DNA of 64,000 nucleotides. Origin: Streptomyces sp. SID13726. GTDB lineage: Bacteria; Actinomycetota; Actinomycetes; Streptomycetales; Streptomycetaceae. Each line of letters begins with the position of its first letter. Position 1 is the stretch's first letter. The notes under the pieces are model-generated. The model saw only the letters and a list, made by a program, of their open reading frames with translations, searched no databases and was not told the origin of the DNA. Below are positions 16,408-25,000 of this stretch, piece after piece. Both the position numbers and the translations under genes were made by a program. The stretch lies in contig NZ_JAAGLY010000010.1 of the NCBI RefSeq assembly GCF_010548375.1, positions 1 through 64,000 on the forward strand, written 5' to 3'.

Positions 16408-18036
16408 TCACACGGCAGCCAGAGCGGGCCGGAGACAGTCGCGCAGGGCGTCCACCAGGGCGCCGGTCGCGGGGCCGCCGGAGGTCGCGCCGAACACATA
16501 GGTGTCGGGCCGCACCAGCACCCCGCGCGCCCCGACGTCCTCCAGATAGCCGCCCAGGGTGCCCTCGGTGTCGACCACCGAACCGGGCGGCACGCTCGCC
16601 GGATCGGTGCCCGCCGGCAGCAGCCGTACGAAACGCGTCCCCAGGGAGTCGAGGAACGCCGACTGGCCGGCGTCGAGGTCCTGCCGGGGATCGTCCAGGG
16701 AGACGAACACGAACCCGCGGCCCACCGCCTCGTCGAACAGGCCCGACCCGGTCGGTGCCGCGACCCTGGGCTGCGGGGCCTGGTCGCCGGCGCCCGGACG
16801 CCTGCGGCCCTTCTCGTCCCGCCACACCAGGCCCTTGGTCAGCGGCTGGAACGGTGACTGCTGCGGGCGGGCCAGCTTCCGCTCGCGGGCCGCGATCATC
16901 ACCGCGTCCCGGTCGGCGGCGGCCTTCGCGTCGGTCTGGCAGATCACCTTGCCGAGGTTCACCGACATCCCGATGGCGTGCTGCACATGGGCCCGCCGCT
17001 CCTCGGCGTAGGAGTCGAGCAGCGCCTCGTCGCACCGCCCGGCCAGCACCAGATCCAGCTTCCAGGCCAGGTTGGCGGCGTCCCGGAACCCCGAGCTCAT
17101 GCCCTGGCCCGCGAACGGCGGCATCAGATGCGCCGCGTCACCGGCGAGCAGCAGCCGCCCGTCCCGCCAGTGCCGGGCGGTCGCGGCCTGGAAGGTGTAC
17201 ACCGCGTGCCGCTCCATGATCCCGTCGGCCGGCGTGACGCCGTACCACTCGTCGAGCAGCCGCCAGGCGGTCTCCCGGGTGTCCATGTCCGCCTTGCGCT
17301 CGCCCGGCAGCAGCATGAACTCCCAGCGCCGGTGCCCTGGCCCGGCCGACACCTGGGTGCGGGGCCGGACCGGGTCGCAGATCTGGAGGTTGTTCGGCAC
17401 GAACTCGCGCCGGTCGTGCAGCACCAGGTCGCAGATCAGCCACTCGTGGTGGAAGCCCAGGTCGTCGAAGTCCGAGCCGATCGAGCGCCGTACGAAGCTG
17501 TTCGCGCCGTCACAGCCCACGACCCACCGGGCCCGCAGCCGCCGCCGTACGCCCTCGCCGTCCTCGACCTCCAGCTCGGCCCCGTCAGCGGTCCGGGTCA
17601 GCGCCGTCGCCACGTGGCCGCGCAGCACCGTCAGGTTCGGCAGCCGCTTTCCGTACGCGATCAGCGCCTCCTCCAGGCCCGGCTGGTACATGGAGGTCGA
17701 CTCCGGCCAGCCGTTGCGCCCGTGCACCTCGGCCGCGTCGATGGAGACCAGGTCCAGGCCCGCGCCGTTGCGCCAGGTGTAGTCGCCGGACGGCTCGCCG
17801 AACGACGCCAGATGGTCCGCGACCCCGGCCGCCGCCAGGATCCGGGCCGCCTCGCCGTCGAAGGCCACCGCGCGCGGCATCGTGTACGGCCGCGGGTGCC
17901 GCTCCACGACGACCACCCGCCGCCCGCGCCGCGCGAGCAGGTTCGCCAGCACCTGGCCCACCGGCCCGTACCCCACGACCAGCACATCGGCCGTCCCGTC
18001 CGGCCACCAGTGCGGCCCGGCCGTCGCCTCGCTCAT
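16408..18036 (-). CDS. FAD-dependent aromatic hydroxylase (Rif-Orf19/GdmM-like)
   Basis: 542 residues; GAGGGAGG precedes the ATG and the gene begins 13 bp after the amide synthase gene. FAD-binding motifs: VLVVGYGPVGQVLANLLARR near residue 18, VVGCDGANSFVRRSIG near 180, and LLAGDAAHLMPPFAGQGMSS near 300, with a C-terminal thioredoxin-like domain. This is the MhpA/3-(3-hydroxyphenyl)propionate hydroxylase type, close in kind to the ansamycin oxygenases Rif-Orf19 and GdmM, which oxygenate the AHBA-derived ring or assist quinone/naphthalenoid formation. Coupling to the amide synthase gene suggests action on the ring of the chain or the released lactam. The exact position is not predictable. Confidence 0.87.
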   Translation of the reverse strand: MSEATAGPHWWPDGTADVLVVGYGPVGQVLANLLARRGRRVVVVERHPRPYTMPRAVAFDGEAARILAAAGVADHLASFGEPSGDYTWRNGAGLDLVSIDAAEVHGRNGWPESTSMYQPGLEEALIAYGKRLPNLTVLRGHVATALTRTADGAELEVEDGEGVRRRLRARWVVGCDGANSFVRRSIGSDFDDLGFHHEWLICDLVLHDRREFVPNNLQICDPVRPRTQVSAGPGHRRWEFMLLPGERKADMDTRETAWRLLDEWYGVTPADGIMERHAVYTFQAATARHWRDGRLLLAGDAAHLMPPFAGQGMSSGFRDAANLAWKLDLVLAGRCDEALLDSYAEERRAHVQHAIGMSVNLGKVICQTDAKAAADRDAVMIAARERKLARPQQSPFQPLTKGLVWRDEKGRRRPGAGDQAPQPRVAAPTGSGLFDEAVGRGFVFVSLDDPRQDLDAGQSAFLDSLGTRFVRLLPAGTDPASVPPGSVVDTEGTLGGYLEDVGARGVLVRPDTYVFGATSGGPATGALVDALRDCLRPALAAV

Positions 18037-18049
18037 CGTCCGCCCTCCC

Positions 18050-18847
18050 TCAGGCGGCCGCGGGCGCCGGGGCCCGCAGCAGGATGTCGTCGAGTACGGC
18101 CTCGAAGTCGTCCTTCTTGACCAGCACCCGCACCCGCTCCACGCCGTCCTCGACGATCAGCAGCCGGCGCCCGGTCAGGGTCATCTGGCCGTTCTCCAGG
18201 GCCCGTCCGCGGATGAACGTCACATGGGCGGCGAGCATCTCCGCGTACGCGTCCAGCGTCGGGTTGTCCGCCTGGAGCCACTCCGAGAACTCCCGCGGCC
18301 GCAGCAGGAACCGGTGGATCACACCCCACTCGCCGCCCCGCGCCCTGCGCTCCAGGTAGTGGAAGCCGTCGTCGCCCGCCAGCACCCGGAACTCGCTCCC
18401 GTACTGCTCCTGCGGCTCGGACGACACCCGCACCGGCTCCAGGAGCGAGGGACCCGAGTAGCCGACGTCGGCCAGGTACCAGTCGCCGTCGATCCGCACC
18501 CCGTTGAACAGGTGCTCCATCTCCGGCCCGTACGACCCGTCCGGCCCCCGCACCCCGGCCGAGAACACGACGACCTCGAAGCCGAGCCGGGTCAGCAGCG
18601 CCCGGAACAGCCCGTTGAGTTCGTAGCAGACGCCACCGCGCCCACCGATCACGACCTCCTTGTAGACGGCGTCCAGGTCGATGTCGACGCCGTCCCAGAT
18701 CGCCGTACCGCGCGCCTCGTTGAGGAAGTTGTCGAACGGCAGGGCCATCATGTGCCGCTTGTGCAGCACCCTCAGGGTGTCGAGGGTCGGCTCGGGGCGG
18801 GGGCCGGTGTGACCGAGCCTCGCCAGGTAGTGGTCGATGTCGAACAT
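18050..18847 (-). CDS. rifF: RifF-type amide synthase (arylamine N-acetyltransferase family)
   Basis: 265 residues, in the N-acetyltransferase fold. The catalytic triad is visible: C74 in RGGVCYELNGLF, H112 in MEHLFN and D127 in LADVGYSG, all at the positions seen in RifF. In ansamycin clusters this enzyme takes the finished polyketide from the last ACP and forms the macrolactam with the arylamine of the AHBA starter. It follows the last PKS gene by 51 bp, matching the absence of a thioesterase domain in that PKS. Confidence 0.93.
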   Translation of the reverse strand: MFDIDHYLARLGHTGPRPEPTLDTLRVLHKRHMMALPFDNFLNEARGTAIWDGVDIDLDAVYKEVVIGGRGGVCYELNGLFRALLTRLGFEVVVFSAGVRGPDGSYGPEMEHLFNGVRIDGDWYLADVGYSGPSLLEPVRVSSEPQEQYGSEFRVLAGDDGFHYLERRARGGEWGVIHRFLLRPREFSEWLQADNPTLDAYAEMLAAHVTFIRGRALENGQMTLTGRRLLIVEDGVERVRVLVKKDDFEAVLDDILLRAPAPAAA

Positions 18848-18898
18848 CGGTGAAGTCCTGTCTGTGAAAGGGCAGTTGATGGGTGGGCGGCGGCTGGG

Positions 18899-21800
18899 TC
18901 AGGCGGCCACGGTCAGTTCGCCGAGCAGATAGTCGGCGACCATCCCGGCCGTCGGCTGGTCGAACAGGAGCATCACGGGCAGCTCGCGGTCGAGCGCCGC
19001 CCCGAGCCGGTTGCGCAGCTCCACCGCCGTCAGCGAGTTGAAGCCGATGTCGAAGAACCCCTCGTCGCTGTCGATCGCGTCCGCCGTGGCGTGCCCGAGC
19101 ACGGCCGCTGCCTCGGCGAGCACCAGATCGAGCAGCGCCCCGTGCCGCTCACCGGCGTCCAGCGCCGCGAAACGGTCGAGGAACGAGTCCTGGTCCTGGG
19201 GGTCGGTCGCCATGTCGCTCTCCTGGTAGAGGGTTTCGAGGTCGTCCCCGTCCGCGGGGCCCGTCGGCCGGAGCTGCTTCAGCCAGTAGTGGCGGTGCTG
19301 GAAGGCGTAGGTGGGCAGCCCGGCCACCGGCCGTGCCGGCGCGCCGAGCACCGCGCCCCAGTCGACGCCGACACCGCGGACGTGCAGCTCGGCGAGCGAG
19401 GTGAGCAGCCGGGCGGGGGTGTCGTCCCCCCGGCGCAGGGTGCCCACGACGACGGAGGGGGAGCCCGGCCGGGTCTCGGTGGCCTGGGTGAGGGGGGTGG
19501 TCAGGACCGGGTGGGCACTGACCTCGACGAAGGCGCGGTAGTCGTCCGCGATGAGCGCTTCGACGGACTCGGCGAAGCGCACCTGGTGGCGGAGGTTGTT
19601 GTACCAATAGCCTCCGGTGAGCGGGGTGTTGTCGTCGAGCCAGGCCGCCTGGTACGTGGAGTACATGGGGATGGCGGGAGCCTGCGGGGCCAACCCCTCC
19701 AGCAACTCGGCGAGTTGACCCTCGATGCGTTCGACGTGGCTGGTGTGGGAGGCGTAGTCGACGGGGATCTTGCGGGCCCGGACACCGGCTTCGTTGGCCG
19801 TCTCGTACAGGTCGTCGAGGGCGTCCGGGTCACCGGCGACGATCGTGGACGCGGGACCGTTCACCGCGGCGATCTCGATACGGCCGTCGTATTCGGAGAT
19901 ACGGTCCTGGGCTTCGGCCAGCGGGATGGGCAGGGACATCATGCCGCCGAGCCCGGCGAGGTGCTGTCCGATGGCCTGGGAGCGGAGGGTGACGATGCGG
20001 GCCGCGTCGTCGAGGGTGAGGGCTCCGGCGATGTGGGCTGCGGCGATCTCGCCCTGGGAGTGTCCGATGACGGCGTCGGGGCGGATGCCGTGGTGCTGCC
20101 ACACCCGGGCGAGGGAGACCATGACGGCGAAGGAGGCGGGCTGTACGACGTCCACGCGGTCCAGGCCGGGGGCGTCTTCGAGTTGTCGTACGACATCGAT
20201 GAGCGACCAGCCGACGTACTTGCCCAGTGCCTCGGCGCAGGAGCGCATCGACTCGGCGAACACGGGCTCGGTGTCGAGGAGTTGGGCTCCCATCCCGGCC
20301 CACTGGTGTCCCTGGCCCGGGAAGACGAACGCCACCTTCCCGTCCACGTCCGCCGTGCCGGTGACGAGGTGGGCCGCCGAGGCGGTCTCCGTCAGGGCCT
20401 TGAGACCGGTGGCCAGGTCGCCGGGGTCCGTGCCGATGACGACCGCGCGGCGGTCAAGGTGGGCGCGGTGGAAGGCGAGGTCGCGGGCCACGGGGAGCGG
20501 GTTCTCGGTGAACGGGATCAGCTGCTCGGCCTGGGCCCGCAGGGCGGCCTGGTTCTTCGCGGAGAGGAGCCAGGGGACCGTGGTGGGGGTCCGGGCGGGG
20601 GTCGGGGTCAAGTCCGGCTGGTCGGGGGCCTGTTCGATGATGACGTGGGCGTTGGTGCCGCTGACGCCGAAGGAGGAGACGGCGGCCCGGCGGGGGCGGT
20701 CGGTGGTCGGCCAGTCGCGGGTCTCGGTGAGGAGTTCGACCGCGCCTGCGTTCCAGTCGACCTTGGTGGAGGGCTGGTCGACGTGGAGGGTCTTGGGGAG
20801 GATTCCGTGGCGGATGGCTTCGACCATCTTGATGATTCCGGCGACTCCGGCGGCGGACTGGGCGTGGCCGATGTTGGACTTCAACGAGCCGAGCCACAAA
20901 GGCTGTTCAGCGGCGCGTCCCTTGCCGTAGGTGGCGAGGAGTGCCTGGGCCTCGATCGGGTCGCCCAGTGTCGTGCCCGTGCCGTGCCCCTCGACCGTGT
21001 CGACGTCGGCGGGGGAGAGACCGGCGTTGGTGAGGGCGGCGCGGATCACCCTTTGCTGGGAAGGGCCGTTGGGGGCGGTGAGGCCGTTGGAGGCGCCGTC
21101 CTGGTTCACTGCCGAACCGCGGACCACGGCAAGGATCGGGTGGCCCAGGCGTTCGGCGTCCGAGAGGCGTTCCAGGGCGAGGACTCCGACGCCCTCGGCC
21201 CAGCCGGTGCCGTCGGCGGCGTCGGCGTACGCCTTGCAGCGGCCGTCCGTCGAGAGGCCGCGCTGGGTGGAGAACTCGACGAAGACACCGGGTGTCCCCA
21301 TGACGGCCGCTCCGCCCGCGAGGGCCATGTCGATCTCGCCGCCGCGCAGCGCCTGCATGGCCAGATGGACGGCGACCAGGGAGGAGGAGCAGGCCGTGTC
21401 GACGGTGACGGCCGGGCCCTCAAGACCGAGGGTGTACGAGACCCGGCCGGAGGCCACGCTGCCCGAGTTGCCCGTGCCGAGGAAGCCCTCCAGGCCCTTC
21501 GGGGAGAACTCCAGGCCCGGCGCGTAGTCGTGGTACATCACGCCCGAGTACACGCCGACCCGCTCGCCCTTGAGCCGGGTCGGATCGATGCCGGCCCGCT
21601 CGAAGGCCTCCCAGGACGTCTCCAGGAGGAGGCGCTGCTGGGGGTCCATGGCGAGCGCCTCACGGGGCGAGACCCCGAAGAAGGAGGCGTCGAACTCGCC
21701 CGCGTCGTGCAGGAATCCACCCTCGCTGACGTACGACGTCCCGGTGCGCTCGGGGTCCGGGTCGAAGAGGCGTTCCAGGTCCCAGCCGCGGTCCTCGGGG

Positions 21801-22012
21801 AAGCCGGAGACCGCGTCACGGCCCTCGGCGACCAGCCGCCACAGCTGATCAGGGGTGGTGACCCCGCCGGGCAGCCGGCAGGCCATGCCGACGATCGCGA
21901 TCGGCTCACGGGCGGCCCCCGCGATACGCCGGTTCTCCTGCTTGAGGCGTTCGTTCTCCATGAGCGAGGCGCGCAGCGCCTCGACGAGCTTGTCGCTGGG
22001 CGTCGTACCCAT
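18899..22012 (-). CDS. type I PKS, module 4 (KS-AT-ACP)
   Basis: 1037 residues; the ATG at 22012 is preceded by GGAGG at the right distance. A helical docking segment (DKLVEALRASLMENERLKQE) leads to KS (residues about 38-460; TACSSSL, EGHGTGT, KSNIGH all present). The AT (about 560-860) has GHSQGE and YASH, the methylmalonyl-CoA signature. The ACP (about 950-1025) has GFNSLTAVEL with the phosphopantetheine serine. There is no KR, DH, ER or TE, so the module adds a propionate-derived unit and leaves the beta-keto group. The chain is then handed to the amide synthase encoded next. The acidic linker before the ACP (LETLYQESDMATDPQDQDSF) is short, as if reductive domains were lost or never present. 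Confidence 0.93.
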   Translation of the reverse strand: MGTTPSDKLVEALRASLMENERLKQENRRIAGAAREPIAIVGMACRLPGGVTTPDQLWRLVAEGRDAVSGFPEDRGWDLERLFDPDPERTGTSYVSEGGFLHDAGEFDASFFGVSPREALAMDPQQRLLLETSWEAFERAGIDPTRLKGERVGVYSGVMYHDYAPGLEFSPKGLEGFLGTGNSGSVASGRVSYTLGLEGPAVTVDTACSSSLVAVHLAMQALRGGEIDMALAGGAAVMGTPGVFVEFSTQRGLSTDGRCKAYADAADGTGWAEGVGVLALERLSDAERLGHPILAVVRGSAVNQDGASNGLTAPNGPSQQRVIRAALTNAGLSPADVDTVEGHGTGTTLGDPIEAQALLATYGKGRAAEQPLWLGSLKSNIGHAQSAAGVAGIIKMVEAIRHGILPKTLHVDQPSTKVDWNAGAVELLTETRDWPTTDRPRRAAVSSFGVSGTNAHVIIEQAPDQPDLTPTPARTPTTVPWLLSAKNQAALRAQAEQLIPFTENPLPVARDLAFHRAHLDRRAVVIGTDPGDLATGLKALTETASAAHLVTGTADVDGKVAFVFPGQGHQWAGMGAQLLDTEPVFAESMRSCAEALGKYVGWSLIDVVRQLEDAPGLDRVDVVQPASFAVMVSLARVWQHHGIRPDAVIGHSQGEIAAAHIAGALTLDDAARIVTLRSQAIGQHLAGLGGMMSLPIPLAEAQDRISEYDGRIEIAAVNGPASTIVAGDPDALDDLYETANEAGVRARKIPVDYASHTSHVERIEGQLAELLEGLAPQAPAIPMYSTYQAAWLDDNTPLTGGYWYNNLRHQVRFAESVEALIADDYRAFVEVSAHPVLTTPLTQATETRPGSPSVVVGTLRRGDDTPARLLTSLAELHVRGVGVDWGAVLGAPARPVAGLPTYAFQHRHYWLKQLRPTGPADGDDLETLYQESDMATDPQDQDSFLDRFAALDAGERHGALLDLVLAEAAAVLGHATADAIDSDEGFFDIGFNSLTAVELRNRLGAALDRELPVMLLFDQPTAGMVADYLLGELTVAA

Positions 22013-22045
22013 CGAATCCTCCACGGTCGCGTGCGGTAGGGGTGG

Positions 22046-25000
22046 TCAGTTGCCGACGGCGCCGAGGGCGCGGGCGACGAGGTCGTCGGTGTCCATGGCG
22101 GCGATGAGGTCCAACGCGCCGTCGTCCGCGGGCTCTTCGGGAACCAGGCCCGCGGGAGCCGTCGCCTCGGACGCCCGCTCGGGCTCGGGAAGCAGCTCGG
22201 CCAGCAGATGGCGGGCGAGCACGGCCGGGGACGGGTAGTCGAAGATCAGCGTGGCGGGCAGCCGGACGCCGGTCGCGGTCGCGAGGCGGTTGCGCAGTTC
22301 CACCGCGGTGAGCGAGTCGAACCCGACGTCCTTGAAAGGCTGTTCGGGTCGGACCGGCACATCGCCGAGCACGGTCGAGGCGTGCGTGCGCACCAGGTCG
22401 AGAACCCGTCGACGACGGTCCTCCTCGGGCAGCGCGGCCAGCCGGTCGGCCAGGGACTCCTGCGACTCGGACACACTGTGCGCGGCCTTTCGGGGCGGGC
22501 TGACAAGTCCCTTGAACACCACGGGCAGTTGACCCTCGGCGGCGGCAGCCCGCAGCGCCGGGAAGTTCATCCGGCTGGTCACCAGCGCGGCCTCACCCGA
22601 CCCGATCCCCGCGTCCAGCAGCGCCATGCCCTCCTCGGCCGACAGCGCCAACGCGCCCTGCCGGCTCATCCGGCTCTGGTCACCGCCGTCCAGGTGCCCG
22701 GTCATCCCACTGGCGTCCGCCCACAGTCCCCAGGCGAGGGAGACGGCGGGGACGCCCTGGGCGCGGAGTTGGTGGGCGTAGGCGTCGAGGGCGGCGTTGG
22801 CGGCGGCGTAGTTGGCCTGTCCGGGGTTGCCGAAGGTGCCCGCCGCCGACGAGAACAGCACGAAGGCGGCGAGGTCCTGATCCTTCGTCAGCTCGTGCAG
22901 GGTGCGGGCGGCGTCCGTCTTCGGGGTGAGGACGGTGTCCAGATGCTCCGGGGTCTGCGCGGTGATCACCGCGTCCTGGAGCACCCCGGCGGTGTGGATC
23001 ACGGCCGTGAGGGGATGCGCCGGGTCGATCCGGTCCAGTACGGCGGCGAGTTGGGCCGGGTCCGCCACGTCGGCCGCACTCACCGAGACCTGGGCACCGA
23101 GCCCGGTCAGCTCCTCGACGAGGCTGTCGGCTCCGGGCGCGGCCGGACCACGGCGGCTGACCAGGTGCAGATGCCGGATGCCGTGGTGGGTGATGAGGTG
23201 GTGTGCGGTGAGGGCGCCGAGGGTGCCGGTGCCGCCGGTGATGAGGGCGGTGCCGTGGGGGTTGAGGGGTGTTGTTGTGGTGGTCGGGTTGGCTCGGGTG
23301 AGTCGGGGGGTGGTGATGGTGCCGTGGGTGAGGGTGAGTTGGGGTTCGCCGGTGGCGAGGGCGGTGTTGAGGAGGTCGCGGCTTTGGGTGTCGGTGTCGA
23401 TGAGGATGATGCGGTCGGGGTGTTCGTTCTGGGCCGTACGGATGAGTCCGTGGACGGCTGCGTGGGCGGGGTTGTGCTGGGCGTTGGTGGTGAGGATGAC
23501 GAGGCGGGTGTTGTCGGGTTCGGTGGTTCCGGCGAGGTGTGTCTGGACGGCGGTGAGTACCTCACCCGTGAGTTCGCGGATGTCGGCGTTGGTGCGGTCG
23601 GTGAGGTCGAGGACGGGCCAGTCCTGTGTGGTGACCGTGTCCGGGGTACGGACCGGCTGCCACTCCAGGCGGAAGAGGGCGTCAGCGATACCGCCGCCCG
23701 CCAGCGCTGTCGGGTCCACGGCCCGGAAGGAGAGGCTGCCGACCGAGACGACCGGGGCGCCGGTGGTGTCCGCCGCGTGGAGCGAGACGGCGTCGGGGCC
23801 GGCCGGGGTGAGACGGACACGCAGGGCGGTGGCGCCGGTGGCGTGGACGGTGACGTCGTTCCAGGCGAAGGGCAGCAGGGTGCGGTCGTCCGGGACCTGC
23901 CGCTGCTCTCCGAAGGCGGCCGTGTGCAGGGCCGAGTCGAGCAGTGCTGGGTGCAGGGCGAAGGCCGCCGCGTCCTGAGCCGCCTCCGTGGCGAGGGCCA
24001 GCTCGGCGAAGAGCTCCTCGCCCCGGCGCCAGACCTTGCGGAGGCCCTGGAAGACCGGGCCGTACTCGTAGCCCGCCACGTAACGCAGATCGTAGAAGTC
24101 CGCGACGGACAGCTCCTCGGCGCCCGGCGGGGGCCAGGCCGTGAGGTCGGCGGTGTCGGGGGCGGCGGGGACGGCCAGGAAGCCGGTGGCGTGACGGGTC
24201 CAGCCCTCGGCATCCGTACCGCGCGAGTGCACGGTGACGGACCTGCGGCCCAGCTCGTCCACCGCACCGGCGCTCACCTGGACCCGGACCGTCCCGGCCG
24301 ACGGCACCACCAGCGGCGCCTCGACGACCAGCTCGTCCACCGCACCCGCGCCCACCCGCTCACCGGCCTGGACCGCCAGCTCGACCAGGGCGGCCCCGGG
24401 CACCAGAACCGTGCCGGACACGGCGTGGTCGGCCAGCCACGGGTGCGACTTCAGCGACAGCTGCGCCGTCATCAACACGCCGTCGGAGTCCGGGAGTTCC
24501 ACGACGGCGCCGAGCAGGGGGTGGTCGGCGGAGTCGAGCCCGGAGGCGCCGAGGTCGCCCCTGGGGGACGGGGTCTCCAGCCAGTAGTGCTTGCGCTGGA
24601 AGGGGTAGGTGGGGAGATCGGTGTGGGGCTGCGCGGGGAGGTGCCAGGCGAGCGCGAGGCCACGGGTCTGCACGGTGGCGAGGGAGGTGTGGAGACGGGT
24701 GGGGGTGTCGTCACCGCGGCGGAGGGTGCCGGTGGTGACGGTGGGGGTGTCGGCGTGGGTGTCGAGCAGGTCCTGGACGGCGGTGGTCAGCACAGGGTGG
24801 GCGCTGATCTCGATGAAGGCGCGGTACTCCTCGCCGATGAGGGCTTCGACGGACTCGGCGAAGCGGACCTGGTGGCGGAGGTTGTTGTACCAGTAGGCGC
24901 CGGTGAGGGGGGTGTTCTCGTCCAGCCAGGCGGCCTGGTAGGTGGAGAACATCGGGATCTTCGGAGCCTGAGGACTCAACTCCCAGAGAAGTGTGGCGAG

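Noticed and set aside
18899..22012. A thioesterase or reductase release domain at the end of the last PKS
   Set aside because: The protein ends right after the ACP; release is explained by the adjacent amide synthase.
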